From CAZBWP01 sp964630265 (lineage in GTDB: Bacteria; Pseudomonadota; Alphaproteobacteria; Rhodospirillales; Defluviicoccaceae), in the NCBI GenBank assembly GCA_964630265.1, contig CAZVRW010000077.1:1-13883 (forward strand): a DNA stretch of 13,883 nt, written 5' to 3'. The notes beneath the pieces are model-generated. The model was not told the DNA's origin. It saw only the letters and a list, made by a program, of their open reading frames with translations, and ran no database searches. Of this stretch, positions 7,043 to 13,794 are shown in pieces (the stretch's first letter is position 1; every line of letters begins with the position of its first letter). The translations under genes and the position numbers were made by a program.

Positions 7043-8365
7043 TCATTTCCCATAGTGCATTTCCGGCAGCCACATGGCGATCCCCGGAAATGCCGTCACC
7101 AGGGCGAGGCCGAGGATCATCACCGCCACGAAGGGGATGATCGAGCGGTAGATGTCGGCGAGCGACACTTCGGGCGGCGCCATCGCCCGCATCAGGAACA
7201 GGTTGTAGCCGAACGGCGGCGTCATGTAGGCGATCTGGCAAGTGATGGTGTAGAGCACGCCGTACCACACCAGGTCGAAACCGAGGCTGCCGACCAGCGG
7301 CACGTAGAGGGGGGCGACGATCACCAGCATCGCCGTGTCGTCGAGGAACATGCCCATCAGGATGTAGGAGAGCTGCATCATGATGAGGATTTCCCACGGC
7401 CCCAGGCCGAGCCGGTCGACGAAGAAGCCCTCGATGGCACGCACCGCACCCAGGCCGTCGAACACCGCGCCGAAGCACAGCGCCGCCATGATGATCCACA
7501 TGAACATGCAACTGATGCCGAGGGTCTTGCGGATCGAGGTCTCCAACACCTGCCAGGAGAGCCGGCCGCGCAGCAGCGCGGCCACCGTCGCCGCCGTCGC
7601 GCCGACGGCGGCGCTCTCCACCAGGCTGGTGATCCCCAACAGGAACAGCCCGGTCATCGAGAAGAAGATCAGCAGCGGCAGAATGCCGGCGCGCAGCAGG
7701 CGGAGCTTTTCCCGCCAGCCGACGCGGCGCTCCTCCGCCGACAGCGCCGGCCCCAGGTGCGGCTGCAAGCGGCAGCGAATGACGATATAGAGAATAAACA
7801 GGCCGGCCATCATCAGCCCGGGCACGACTCCGGCGAGCCAGAGCTGGCCCACCGGCTGGCGGGCGATCATGCCGTAGAGCACCAGGACGACGCTGGGTGG
7901 CACCAGGATGCCGAGCGACGAGCCGGCCTGGATGACACCGGTGACCATCACCTTGTCGTAGCCGCGGCGCAGCAGTTCCGGCAACGCGATGCTGGCGCCG
8001 ATCGCCATGCCGGCGACGCTCAGTCCGTTCATCGCCGAGATCGCCACCATCAGGCCGATGGTGCCGATGGCGAGACCGCCACGCAGTGGCCCCATCCAGA
8101 CATGGAACATCTGATAGAGGTCGTCGGCGATGCCGGACTCCGACAGGATGTAGCCCATGTAAATGAACAGCGGCAGCGTCAGCAGCGGATACCACTTCAT
8201 CAGCTTGATGGCGGCGCTGAACGCGATCTCCGAGCCGCCGTCACCCCACAGCAGCAACGCCGAGGCCACGGCGACGAAGCCGATGGCGCCGAAGATCCGC
8301 TGCCCGGTCAGCAGCATCACCATCATCGACGAGAACATCAGCAGGGCGATCAGCTCGTAGCTCAC
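7043..8365 (-). CDS. TRAP transporter large permease subunit, DctM family
   Basis: Integral inner-membrane protein of 440 residues, the ion-coupled transport channel of the TRAP system. Strongly hydrophobic throughout, with about eleven to twelve membrane segments by eye. The family signature GILVPPSVVLVLYG is at 152-165, and a late GMFLDDTAMLVIVAPLYVPL-type block marks the second structural repeat. The start is GTG at 8365: it overlaps the small-subunit stop as GTGA and puts the usual short N-terminus directly before the first helix (ELIALLMFSSMMVM). An open frame continues upstream to 8758 but only by running through the small-subunit gene. It forms one transporter with the small subunit and binding protein next to it. 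Length and topology are normal. Confidence 0.94.
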   Translation of the reverse strand: MSYELIALLMFSSMMVMLLTGQRIFGAIGFVAVASALLLWGDGGSEIAFSAAIKLMKWYPLLTLPLFIYMGYILSESGIADDLYQMFHVWMGPLRGGLAIGTIGLMVAISAMNGLSVAGMAIGASIALPELLRRGYDKVMVTGVIQAGSSLGILVPPSVVLVLYGMIARQPVGQLWLAGVVPGLMMAGLFILYIVIRCRLQPHLGPALSAEERRVGWREKLRLLRAGILPLLIFFSMTGLFLLGITSLVESAAVGATAATVAALLRGRLSWQVLETSIRKTLGISCMFMWIIMAALCFGAVFDGLGAVRAIEGFFVDRLGLGPWEILIMMQLSYILMGMFLDDTAMLVIVAPLYVPLVGSLGFDLVWYGVLYTITCQIAYMTPPFGYNLFLMRAMAPPEVSLADIYRSIIPFVAVMILGLALVTAFPGIAMWLPEMHYGK

Positions 8366-8901
8366 ACCGGCCGCTCCGCAGGATCGCCGTCGCCGTCGAT
8401 CGGCCGTCCGAGGGCGCGCGCGAGGTCCTTGAAGAACACCGCCACGGCCTGCAGCAGCATCAGGAAGATGCCGATGCACATGAGGATCTTGATCGGCGCC
8501 ATCATCGGCGCCCAGGCCGAATAGCTGCGCTCGGTATACTTTAGGGCATACTCGGTGCTGGAATAGCCGCCGTAGAGCAGCAGGCTCAAATAGAAAATCA
8601 AGAACAGAATGGTGAACACGTCGACCACGGCGCGCGTCCGCGGCGACCACGTGCCATAGAGCAGGTCCATTCGCACGTGCGAGTCCATTTGCATGGAATA
8701 GGCACCGCCGAGGAGATAGTAGGCGACCATGAGGAACTGCGCCGTTTCCAGCGTCCATAATGGCGGCACGAAGAGCGTCTTGGTGATCGAGGAATACAAC
8801 AGGATCCCGATCATCACGAACACCAGGTACATGGCGCAGCGACCGACCCGTCGATTGACCGCGTCGACGGCGCGAATGTAGAGGAGGATGGCTTTCGGCA
8901 T
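8362..8901 (-). CDS. TRAP transporter small permease subunit, DctQ family
   Basis: Small membrane component of 179 residues that pairs with the DctM channel. Four hydrophobic helices are visible at roughly 22-44, 50-70, 91-112 and 133-158, with the DctQ-typical HVRMDL segment (75-80) between helices two and three. The C-terminus is charged and polar. The ATG at 8901 lies 7 bases after the stop of the amidohydrolase gene, and its stop overlaps the DctM start as GTGA. No strong Shine-Dalgarno was seen, so translation may depend on coupling to the upstream gene. Confidence 0.93.
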   Translation of the reverse strand: MPKAILLYIRAVDAVNRRVGRCAMYLVFVMIGILLYSSITKTLFVPPLWTLETAQFLMVAYYLLGGAYSMQMDSHVRMDLLYGTWSPRTRAVVDVFTILFLIFYLSLLLYGGYSSTEYALKYTERSYSAWAPMMAPIKILMCIGIFLMLLQAVAVFFKDLARALGRPIDGDGDPAERPV

Positions 8902-8908
8902 CGCCGGC

Positions 8909-9721
8909 CTAGGCGGTGAGCGGGGTTGCGGGCCGCAGCGCCGCCGTGGCGTAGCCGGCGAGACGCGCCGCCATCGCCCGCTGCGTCTCGGGCGTTGCGA
9001 TCTGATCGTTGCGGATCTCCAGCATGGCGTTCTTCAGGCCGCGCGGCACGGCGTGGGTGGCGAGCGTGTGGGTGACACCGTCGGCGGGACCGTAGGGCGC
9101 GTTGCGGCGCACCACCAAGTCGCCGTCGGCCGCAGCGAGCGCCAGCAGCGCATCGGCCAGCCGGGGATCGCTGTCGTGCAGGACGCCGAGATGCAGGTCG
9201 CGCGCGCGGCCCTTGAACACCGGGGTGAAGGAGTGGATGGTCAGCAGCGCCGGCCGGCGCGGCGGCGCCAGGCGCGCCTCCAGGCACGCCGTCAGCGCGG
9301 CGCGGAACGGCGCATAGACGCGCTCCGCCCGCGCCCGGCGGACCGCCGGCGAAAGCCCGACATTGCCGGGAATCGGATGCACCTCGCTCATTTCGGGGAT
9401 CGAGTCGCTTGCCGTCGGCGGGCGGTTGCAGTCGTAGACGAGGCGCGAGAGACGCGCGGCGACCAGCGGCGCGTCCAGCCGTCGTGCCATCTCGCGGGCG
9501 ACGGCGAGCGCCCCCGGGTCCCAGGCGATGTGCGCGGCGAGCAGCTCCCGGTCGAGGCCCAGGGTGCCGAGATCGGCGGGAATGGCGTTGGCCGCATGCT
9601 CGCAGACCAGAACGAACGCGCCGCGACCGTCCGCATTGATGACATCGACCACGGCCTCGGCGCGCGGCGCGCCGATCGCGGCTCGGCCCGGTGCTGTCAA
9701 AGGCGTGCCTCCCCCGTCCAT
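8909..9721 (-). CDS. N-formylglutamate amidohydrolase family protein
   Basis: Predicted metal-dependent amidohydrolase of 270 residues related to HutG-type N-formylglutamate deformylase, which releases glutamate and formate. Family blocks in order: CEHAANAIP at 40-48, RLVYDCNRP at 93-101, IHSFTPVFKG at 162-171, HLGVLHDSDPRLAD at 177-190, and GLKNAMLEIRND at 228-239. The His/Glu-rich blocks fit the expected zinc site. The ATG at 9721 is the first available, but the roughly 25 residues before the conserved core look unstructured and no good ribosome binding site precedes it, so the true start may be slightly downstream. It heads the seven-gene minus-strand cluster, 7 bases before the TRAP small subunit, and no histidine-utilisation (hut) gene is near. 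That argues for cleaving a glutamyl amide made or imported by this cluster instead of a role in histidine breakdown; this is inference. Confidence 0.85.
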   Translation of the reverse strand: MDGGGTPLTAPGRAAIGAPRAEAVVDVINADGRGAFVLVCEHAANAIPADLGTLGLDRELLAAHIAWDPGALAVAREMARRLDAPLVAARLSRLVYDCNRPPTASDSIPEMSEVHPIPGNVGLSPAVRRARAERVYAPFRAALTACLEARLAPPRRPALLTIHSFTPVFKGRARDLHLGVLHDSDPRLADALLALAAADGDLVVRRNAPYGPADGVTHTLATHAVPRGLKNAMLEIRNDQIATPETQRAMAARLAGYATAALRPATPLTA

Positions 9722-9816
9722 CCGTGCGGCGCGGCGCCGTTCCGCAGCGCGCGGCGGGATGTTAGTGGATGGCGGGCGGCGGCACCAGCTGGAGCGTGCC
9801 GCGGTGCATCGACCGC

Positions 9817-9862
9817 CTCCCGCCCCCGCACCGCCGTGGCTGGGCGGGAACGGGGGCGGGAG
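9817..9862 (-). terminator. GC-rich inverted repeat after the sorting-signal gene, possible terminator
   Basis: Arms 9817-9828 and 9851-9862 are perfect 12-bp reverse complements with a 22-base loop, starting 8 bases downstream of the stop at 9870. No T-run follows, so termination is only suggested. It would separate the sorting-signal gene from the catabolic cluster that begins at 9721. Confidence 0.4.
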
Positions 9863-9869
9863 CGTGCGC

Positions 9870-10784
9870 CTACGCGGCGCGGCGGGCGCGGCGGCCGGCG
9901 AGCGCCAGGCCGCCGACGGCAGCGAGCAACATCGGCAAAGCGGCCGGGACCGGCACCGCCGGGACCTCGGCCCAGACCGAGTCGTTGGCGCACCAAGCCG
10001 TCCCGAAGAACAGGTTGAAGGCGCCGTTCCAGTCGGGGTGGCTGTTCAGCAGACCGGCCAGCGTGATGGTGGTGACGTAGCGCGAGGCGTCGAGCTTGGT
10101 CGGGTCGTTGTAATTGGCCGAGGTCTCGCCCGTCGCCGCCTGACTGACGCTGCCGTTGTGGACGAAGCTGGCATCGGTCATCTTGACCACCGGGATGTAG
10201 GGCGGCGGCGGCCCGTCGAACGGCGGGTTAACGCAGTCGGTGCCCTTGGTGCAATTATCGTAGCGGCCGCCGATGATCAGGTTGGCATTGTCGTCATAGA
10301 TGCCGACGCTCGAGTCCCACGACGTGGTCCAGCCCTGCGAGTCGCCGACCTGGTACAGCGAGCCGCGGGAGAAGGTGCTGCCGCGGGTGGTCATGGCGAC
10401 GCCGTATTCGAAGTGCATGTCGCCGTCGAGATCGAAGGCGATGTCGGCCATGGGGAACTTGGACTCATCCGGGTCCGCGCCGCCCGTGATGCCGGTCTCC
10501 AGGCTGTAATTGGTGAAGATCTTGATGGTCAGGTCGCCGCCACTGCGGATCACCTGGATCCTCTTGGTGTTGAACTCTGCGGTACCGACCACGTCGGTCC
10601 AGGCGTAGGGGCTGGTTGTCGCCACCGGCGCGGCGTTGTCCGGGTTGCTCGAATTCGTCTTGTAGCCGTAGACCAGCGTCTGGTCGTAGATGGTCTCGGT
10701 GTTGGCGAGGGCCGTCCCCGCCGCGAGCACGAGGGCCAGGCTCAGGGGAGCGACGCCTCGAAATCCGTGAAACAGGATACGCAT
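9870..10784 (-). CDS. Secreted protein with VPLPA-type PEP-CTERM sorting signal
   Basis: Exported protein of 304 residues. An N-terminal signal peptide (1-27, ending TALA) and a C-terminal sorting tail are clear: VPVPA at 277-281, a hydrophobic helix at about 282-296, and the Arg-rich end GRRARRAA. This tripartite tail is the VPLPA variant of PEP-CTERM, expected to be cut by an exosortase in the inner membrane before release or surface attachment. The mature domain is rich in Asp, Asn, Gly and aromatics, with FDLDGD at 117-122 resembling a calcium-type acidic loop, and Cys178 and Cys184 spaced for a possible disulfide. I do not recognise a named enzymatic domain. The start is fixed by AAGGAGGT 6 bases before the ATG; open sequence upstream to 10883 lacks such a site. 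A sigma-70-like promoter lies about 110 bases upstream. A PrsT-like gene is next door. Confidence 0.85.
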   Translation of the reverse strand: MRILFHGFRGVAPLSLALVLAAGTALANTETIYDQTLVYGYKTNSSNPDNAAPVATTSPYAWTDVVGTAEFNTKRIQVIRSGGDLTIKIFTNYSLETGITGGADPDESKFPMADIAFDLDGDMHFEYGVAMTTRGSTFSRGSLYQVGDSQGWTTSWDSSVGIYDDNANLIIGGRYDNCTKGTDCVNPPFDGPPPPYIPVVKMTDASFVHNGSVSQAATGETSANYNDPTKLDASRYVTTITLAGLLNSHPDWNGAFNLFFGTAWCANDSVWAEVPAVPVPAALPMLLAAVGGLALAGRRARRAA

Positions 10785-10891
10785 GGTTGACCTCCTTGTG
10801 CGCCATCGCGGCCTGCGCGGTGGGGTGGTGTGCGCATCGCCCGCGACCGGTGTCCCGTGAGCGTCCGGGGCGGGGTGATACAATCCATGCC

Positions 10892-10920
10892 TGTATACCC
10901 TTTATGCGGGCATTTTGCAA
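10892..10920 (-). promoter_or_regulatory. Sigma-70-like promoter for the sorting-signal gene
   Basis: On the minus strand a TTGCAA -35 box (10915-10920) is followed after exactly 17 bases by a TATACA -10 box (10892-10897). It sits in a short AT-richer island inside otherwise very GC-rich DNA and points at the ATG at 10784, leaving a leader of about 100 bases. Predicted from sequence only. Confidence 0.6.
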
Positions 10921-10990
10921 CAACTTTTAGGCGTGTTTCTCGCCTGGTCTGGAAAAATGGCGCGAATCGGCGCGCCTTGCCCCCCTTGTC

Positions 10991-11014
10991 GGCGGGATCG
11001 GCGGCGGGATCGGC
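10991..11014. repeat. Two tandem copies of a 12-bp unit
   Basis: GGCGGGATCGGC occurs twice back to back (10991-11002 and 11003-11014) in the gap between the TPR and sorting-signal genes. Probably simple slippage in GC-rich DNA; no function is apparent. Confidence 0.7.
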
Positions 11015-11036
11015 GGCGACGGTGCGGCGGGAGGAG

Positions 11037-11056
11037 CCGGGCGCCACCGCGCCCGG
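11037..11056 (-). terminator. Hairpin just after the TPR lipoprotein gene, possible terminator
   Basis: CCGGGCGC (11037-11044) pairs perfectly with GCGCCCGG (11049-11056) around a 4-base loop, starting 4 bases beyond the stop of the TPR gene on the minus strand. No T-run follows, so it is a weak candidate for an intrinsic terminator. Confidence 0.4.
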
Positions 11057-11060
11057 GTGA

Positions 11061-13541
11061 TCAGCTGCCGAGGCCGGCGAGGGTCGCCTTCGCCTCGTCG
11101 AGGCCGGGGTAGCTGGCGTCGGCGACGACTGCCTTGGCCAGGGCCTCGCGCGCCTTGGCGGCCTCGCCGAGACGCGCCAGGGTCATGCCATAGTGATAGT
11201 TGAGCTGCGGGTTGTCGGGCGCCGCGGTGACCGCCTGTTGCAGCGCATCGCGCGCCAGCACATACGCGCCGGTGCGATAGAGGACCCAGCCGCGGGTGTC
11301 CAGGAACGACGCATTGTCGGTGCCTTCGAGCCGCGCCGCCAGCATCTCGGCGCGTTGCAGCATGGCGGGATCGTCATAGGCGTGATCGGCGATCAGCGCG
11401 GCGGCGTTGTTGGCGGCGACCAGATTGTCCGGGTTGGCCTCGGCGACGGCGAGGAACGAGGCGATGGCGGCCTGGTGGCGGCCCAGCCGGTCCTCCGTCT
11501 CGCCGCGCGCCATCAGCAGCAGGGGCTGATCGGGGATCGCCTCGAGGCCGGCTTCCAGCGCGGCCAGCGCCCGCTCCGGCTCGCCCATGGTGGTATAGAG
11601 CCGGCCCAGGTTGACGTAGGGGATAGGCCACGTCGGCTGCAACGTCCGCGCCGTCTCGAACGCCTGCTCGGCGGCCGCGGTCTCGCCGCGGGTGGTCTGC
11701 ACCTCGCCCAGGAAGTTGACGAAGATGGGGTTCTCCGGACGGGCGGCGACGGCGCCCTCCAGGAACGCCACGGCCGCATCGGCCTCGCCGCGCATCAGGT
11801 GCAGGCGGACCAGGGCGCGCACCGGGTCGATAGCATCCGGGGCCAGGGCGTGCGCCTGCTCGAACGCGGCGACGGCGTCGTCCGGCCGGTCCTGCGCCAT
11901 GCGCATGATGCCGGTGAGCACCAGCGCGCGCGGCTGCCAGTCGGGCAACGCCGCCAGTTGCGCCAGCGTCGCCTCCGCCTCGTCCCAGCGGCTCTCGCTC
12001 ATCAGCAGCGCCGCCTTGGCCTGCAGCGCCTGGGTTTCGACGGCCTCACCGCCCTCCCGGCCGAGGACCTCGTCCAGCATGCTGAGCGCCTGGTCCTTGC
12101 TGCCGGCCTGCGCCTTCATCATCGCCAAGCGCTGCATCGGCGCGGTGTCGCGCGGGTCCAGGTCGATGACGCGCTTCAGCGTCTCCTCGGCCAGTTCCGG
12201 CTGGTCCGCCGCCAGGTAGGCGCGCTCCAGCATCTCCATCGCCGGCTTCGACGACGGCCGCGCCCGCAGCACGGTGCGCAGGTCGGTGATCGCCGTCGAC
12301 GCATCGTCGGTGGCCAGGGCCAGGCCGGCGCGCAGCATCAGCGCATCCGGGTTGGTGGGATCGCGGTCGAGGATTTCGCTGACCCGCTCCTTCGCCGACG
12401 CGCGATCGTTGCGCGACAGGTGATAACGGGCGAGGCCCAGGCGGGCGGTGGTGGCGCTGGGGCCGAAGCCGTCTTCCGCGATGATCTGGCCCAGCATGTC
12501 CAGGCCGAGCTGCTGCTTGTCGCCGGTGAGATAGAGGTCGGCGAGGCGCAGCCTGAGGGTCAGTTCCTGGGGCTCGGCCTCGATCAGCCGGATCAGCTCG
12601 GCCTCGGCGGCATCGCGCCCGCCCGCGCGGCCGACCAGGTTGACCAGCTCCAGCTTCGGCTGGTTGCCGCCGACGCCATCGGCGATGGCCCGGCGCAGCA
12701 CCGCCTCGGCGTCGGCCGGCTGGTCGGCGCCGGTGTAGAGGGAGGCGAGGATGCGGCGGTGGGTGTAGTCCTCGGGGTTGGCGTCCACCAGTTCGGCATA
12801 GACGGCGATGGCCTCCTCGGTGCGCTGCTCGGCCAGCAGCATCTGCACCTTGGTGATGCGCAGCGTGGTGTCCTGGGGCTGGCGGGCGATGGCGGCGTCC
12901 AGGGCGGCGAAGGCCTCCGCGTCGCGACCGGCCTCCTTCAGCGCCCGCGCCTGCAGGATCGCCGCGCCGGTGTTCTGCGGCGCCTGTTGCAAAACCTCGC
13001 CGGCGCGCGCCGCCGCCGTGTCGAACTCGCGGGACCGGTAGGCGAGCGTGCCCTGCAGCAGCAACACCTCGGGGTGCGTCGCATCGAGCCGGCCGGCGAT
13101 GGTGGCGCGCTCGCGCGCCTTCTCCAGGTCCCCGGCGGCGACGTGGAACTGGCCGAGCTTCGCTTGGGCGGCCACGTGTTCCGGCGCATCGGCGGCGACG
13201 CCCTCGAACAGCCGGAAGGCCGAGGCGAAGTTGCCCTGGCGCTCCTCCATCAGGCCGACGTAGTAGCGGGCGTCGATGGCCTTGGGGTCCACCTGCAGGG
13301 CGTTGCGGAACTCGACCCGGGCCTTGTCGAAGTTGCCCTGCTCGAAGAGGGCGACGCCGCGCTCGCTGTACTTGGCGGCGGTGTCCTCGGCATCGCCGCA
13401 GCCGCCGACGAGCAGCGCCAGCGCGAGGCCGGCGGCGAGGGAGACGGAGCGGGAGGCGGAACGGGAGATGAAGCGGGAGGCGGAACGGGAGATGGAGCGG
13501 GCGGCGCGCGTGCGCCGTTGCGACGGAAGCGACGGGATCAT
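11061..13541 (-). CDS. prsT: TPR-repeat lipoprotein, PrsT-like (PEP-CTERM/exopolysaccharide system)
   Basis: Exported lipoprotein of 826 residues, almost wholly built of tetratricopeptide repeats, resembling the PrsT lipoprotein that accompanies exosortase and exopolysaccharide loci (family members are near 900 residues). A hydrophobic core at about 35-45 runs into VGGC with lipid-acceptor Cys48. The first TPR follows at once (YSERGVALFEQGNFDKARVEFRNALQ pattern from about residue 56), and repeats continue to the end, for example a LNYHYGMTLARLGEAAKARE-type unit close to the C-terminus. The start at 13541 has GAAAGGTG about 5 bases upstream; the open frame to 13655 was rejected because it has no lipoprotein logic. 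The n-region is unusually long and contains a tandem 8-residue Arg/Ser repeat. Role by analogy: a scaffold in envelope polysaccharide or sorted-protein export. The adjacent VPLPA protein supports this. The PrsT identity is likely but not certain, as TPR proteins resemble each other. Confidence 0.82.
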   Translation of the reverse strand: MIPSLPSQRRTRAARSISRSASRFISRSASRSVSLAAGLALALLVGGCGDAEDTAAKYSERGVALFEQGNFDKARVEFRNALQVDPKAIDARYYVGLMEERQGNFASAFRLFEGVAADAPEHVAAQAKLGQFHVAAGDLEKARERATIAGRLDATHPEVLLLQGTLAYRSREFDTAAARAGEVLQQAPQNTGAAILQARALKEAGRDAEAFAALDAAIARQPQDTTLRITKVQMLLAEQRTEEAIAVYAELVDANPEDYTHRRILASLYTGADQPADAEAVLRRAIADGVGGNQPKLELVNLVGRAGGRDAAEAELIRLIEAEPQELTLRLRLADLYLTGDKQQLGLDMLGQIIAEDGFGPSATTARLGLARYHLSRNDRASAKERVSEILDRDPTNPDALMLRAGLALATDDASTAITDLRTVLRARPSSKPAMEMLERAYLAADQPELAEETLKRVIDLDPRDTAPMQRLAMMKAQAGSKDQALSMLDEVLGREGGEAVETQALQAKAALLMSESRWDEAEATLAQLAALPDWQPRALVLTGIMRMAQDRPDDAVAAFEQAHALAPDAIDPVRALVRLHLMRGEADAAVAFLEGAVAARPENPIFVNFLGEVQTTRGETAAAEQAFETARTLQPTWPIPYVNLGRLYTTMGEPERALAALEAGLEAIPDQPLLLMARGETEDRLGRHQAAIASFLAVAEANPDNLVAANNAAALIADHAYDDPAMLQRAEMLAARLEGTDNASFLDTRGWVLYRTGAYVLARDALQQAVTAAPDNPQLNYHYGMTLARLGEAAKAREALAKAVVADASYPGLDEAKATLAGLGS
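13441..13500. repeat. 24-bp in-frame tandem repeat in the TPR lipoprotein signal region
   Basis: Units start at 13441, 13465 and 13489 with few mismatches (about 2.5 copies). On the minus strand they encode ISRSASRF followed by ISRSASRS at residues 17-32 of the lipoprotein, extending the positively charged n-region of its signal peptide. As the period is a multiple of three, copy changes keep the reading frame. Confidence 0.85.
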
Positions 13542-13676
13542 CTTGCACCTTTCCGGCCGAGCCTGACGCGCCACGCATGCGCGCATAACCACTCTACGCA
13601 ATCCCGCCGCCCCCGCCAAGCCCACCCCGCACCGCACCATCATGACGCGCGCCACCTCCCGTCATTGCACACTCCC
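13542..13676. other. Non-coding upstream region of the TPR lipoprotein gene
   Basis: No supported gene. It should hold the promoter of the TPR gene, but I find no convincing -35/-10 pair. A 10-bp palindrome ATGCGCGCAT lies at 13577-13586. A short fragment CCCGTCATTGC at about 13658-13668 matches the outer end of the adjacent intergenic repeat and may be a decayed remnant of another copy. Confidence 0.5.
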
Positions 13677-13781
13677 CGTCATTGCGAGCGGAGCGAAGCA
13701 ACCCAGGGCCGCCGCGCCGGTGTTCAAGCACCTCGCCCGGCGTCCCTGGGTTGCTTCGTCGCTCTGCTCCTCGCAATGACG
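13677..13781. repeat. Palindromic intergenic repeat, copy 1
   Basis: An imperfect inverted repeat of about 105 bp. The left arm (13677-13708) opens with GTCATTGCGAGCGGAGCGAA and the right arm (13744-13781) is its reverse complement apart from a 6-base asymmetry in the middle of the stem. The loop between them is about 35 bases. Sequences of this kind occur in many intergenic places in alphaproteobacterial chromosomes, as far as I know, and act as REP-like elements. It lies upstream of the TPR gene and encodes nothing. Confidence 0.85.
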
Positions 13782-13794
13782 GCGGGGGGCTCCC

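Noticed and set aside
5510..8524. Plus-strand open frame of about 1000 codons opposite the TRAP and ligase genes
   Set aside because: Its translation is an Arg/His/Gly/Asp-rich low-complexity string without any family motif, while the minus strand encodes well-recognised proteins there. It is a GC-driven shadow.
8888..10790. Two long plus-strand frames over the amidohydrolase and sorting-signal genes
   Set aside because: Arg-rich shadow translations; the minus-strand genes have signal peptides, family motifs and a strong ribosome binding site.
10785..11060. Sigma-54 promoter for the sorting-signal gene, as expected for PrsR-regulated PEP-CTERM genes
   Set aside because: A TTGCA is present but no TGGC element lies at the required spacing upstream; the sigma-70 pair fits much better.
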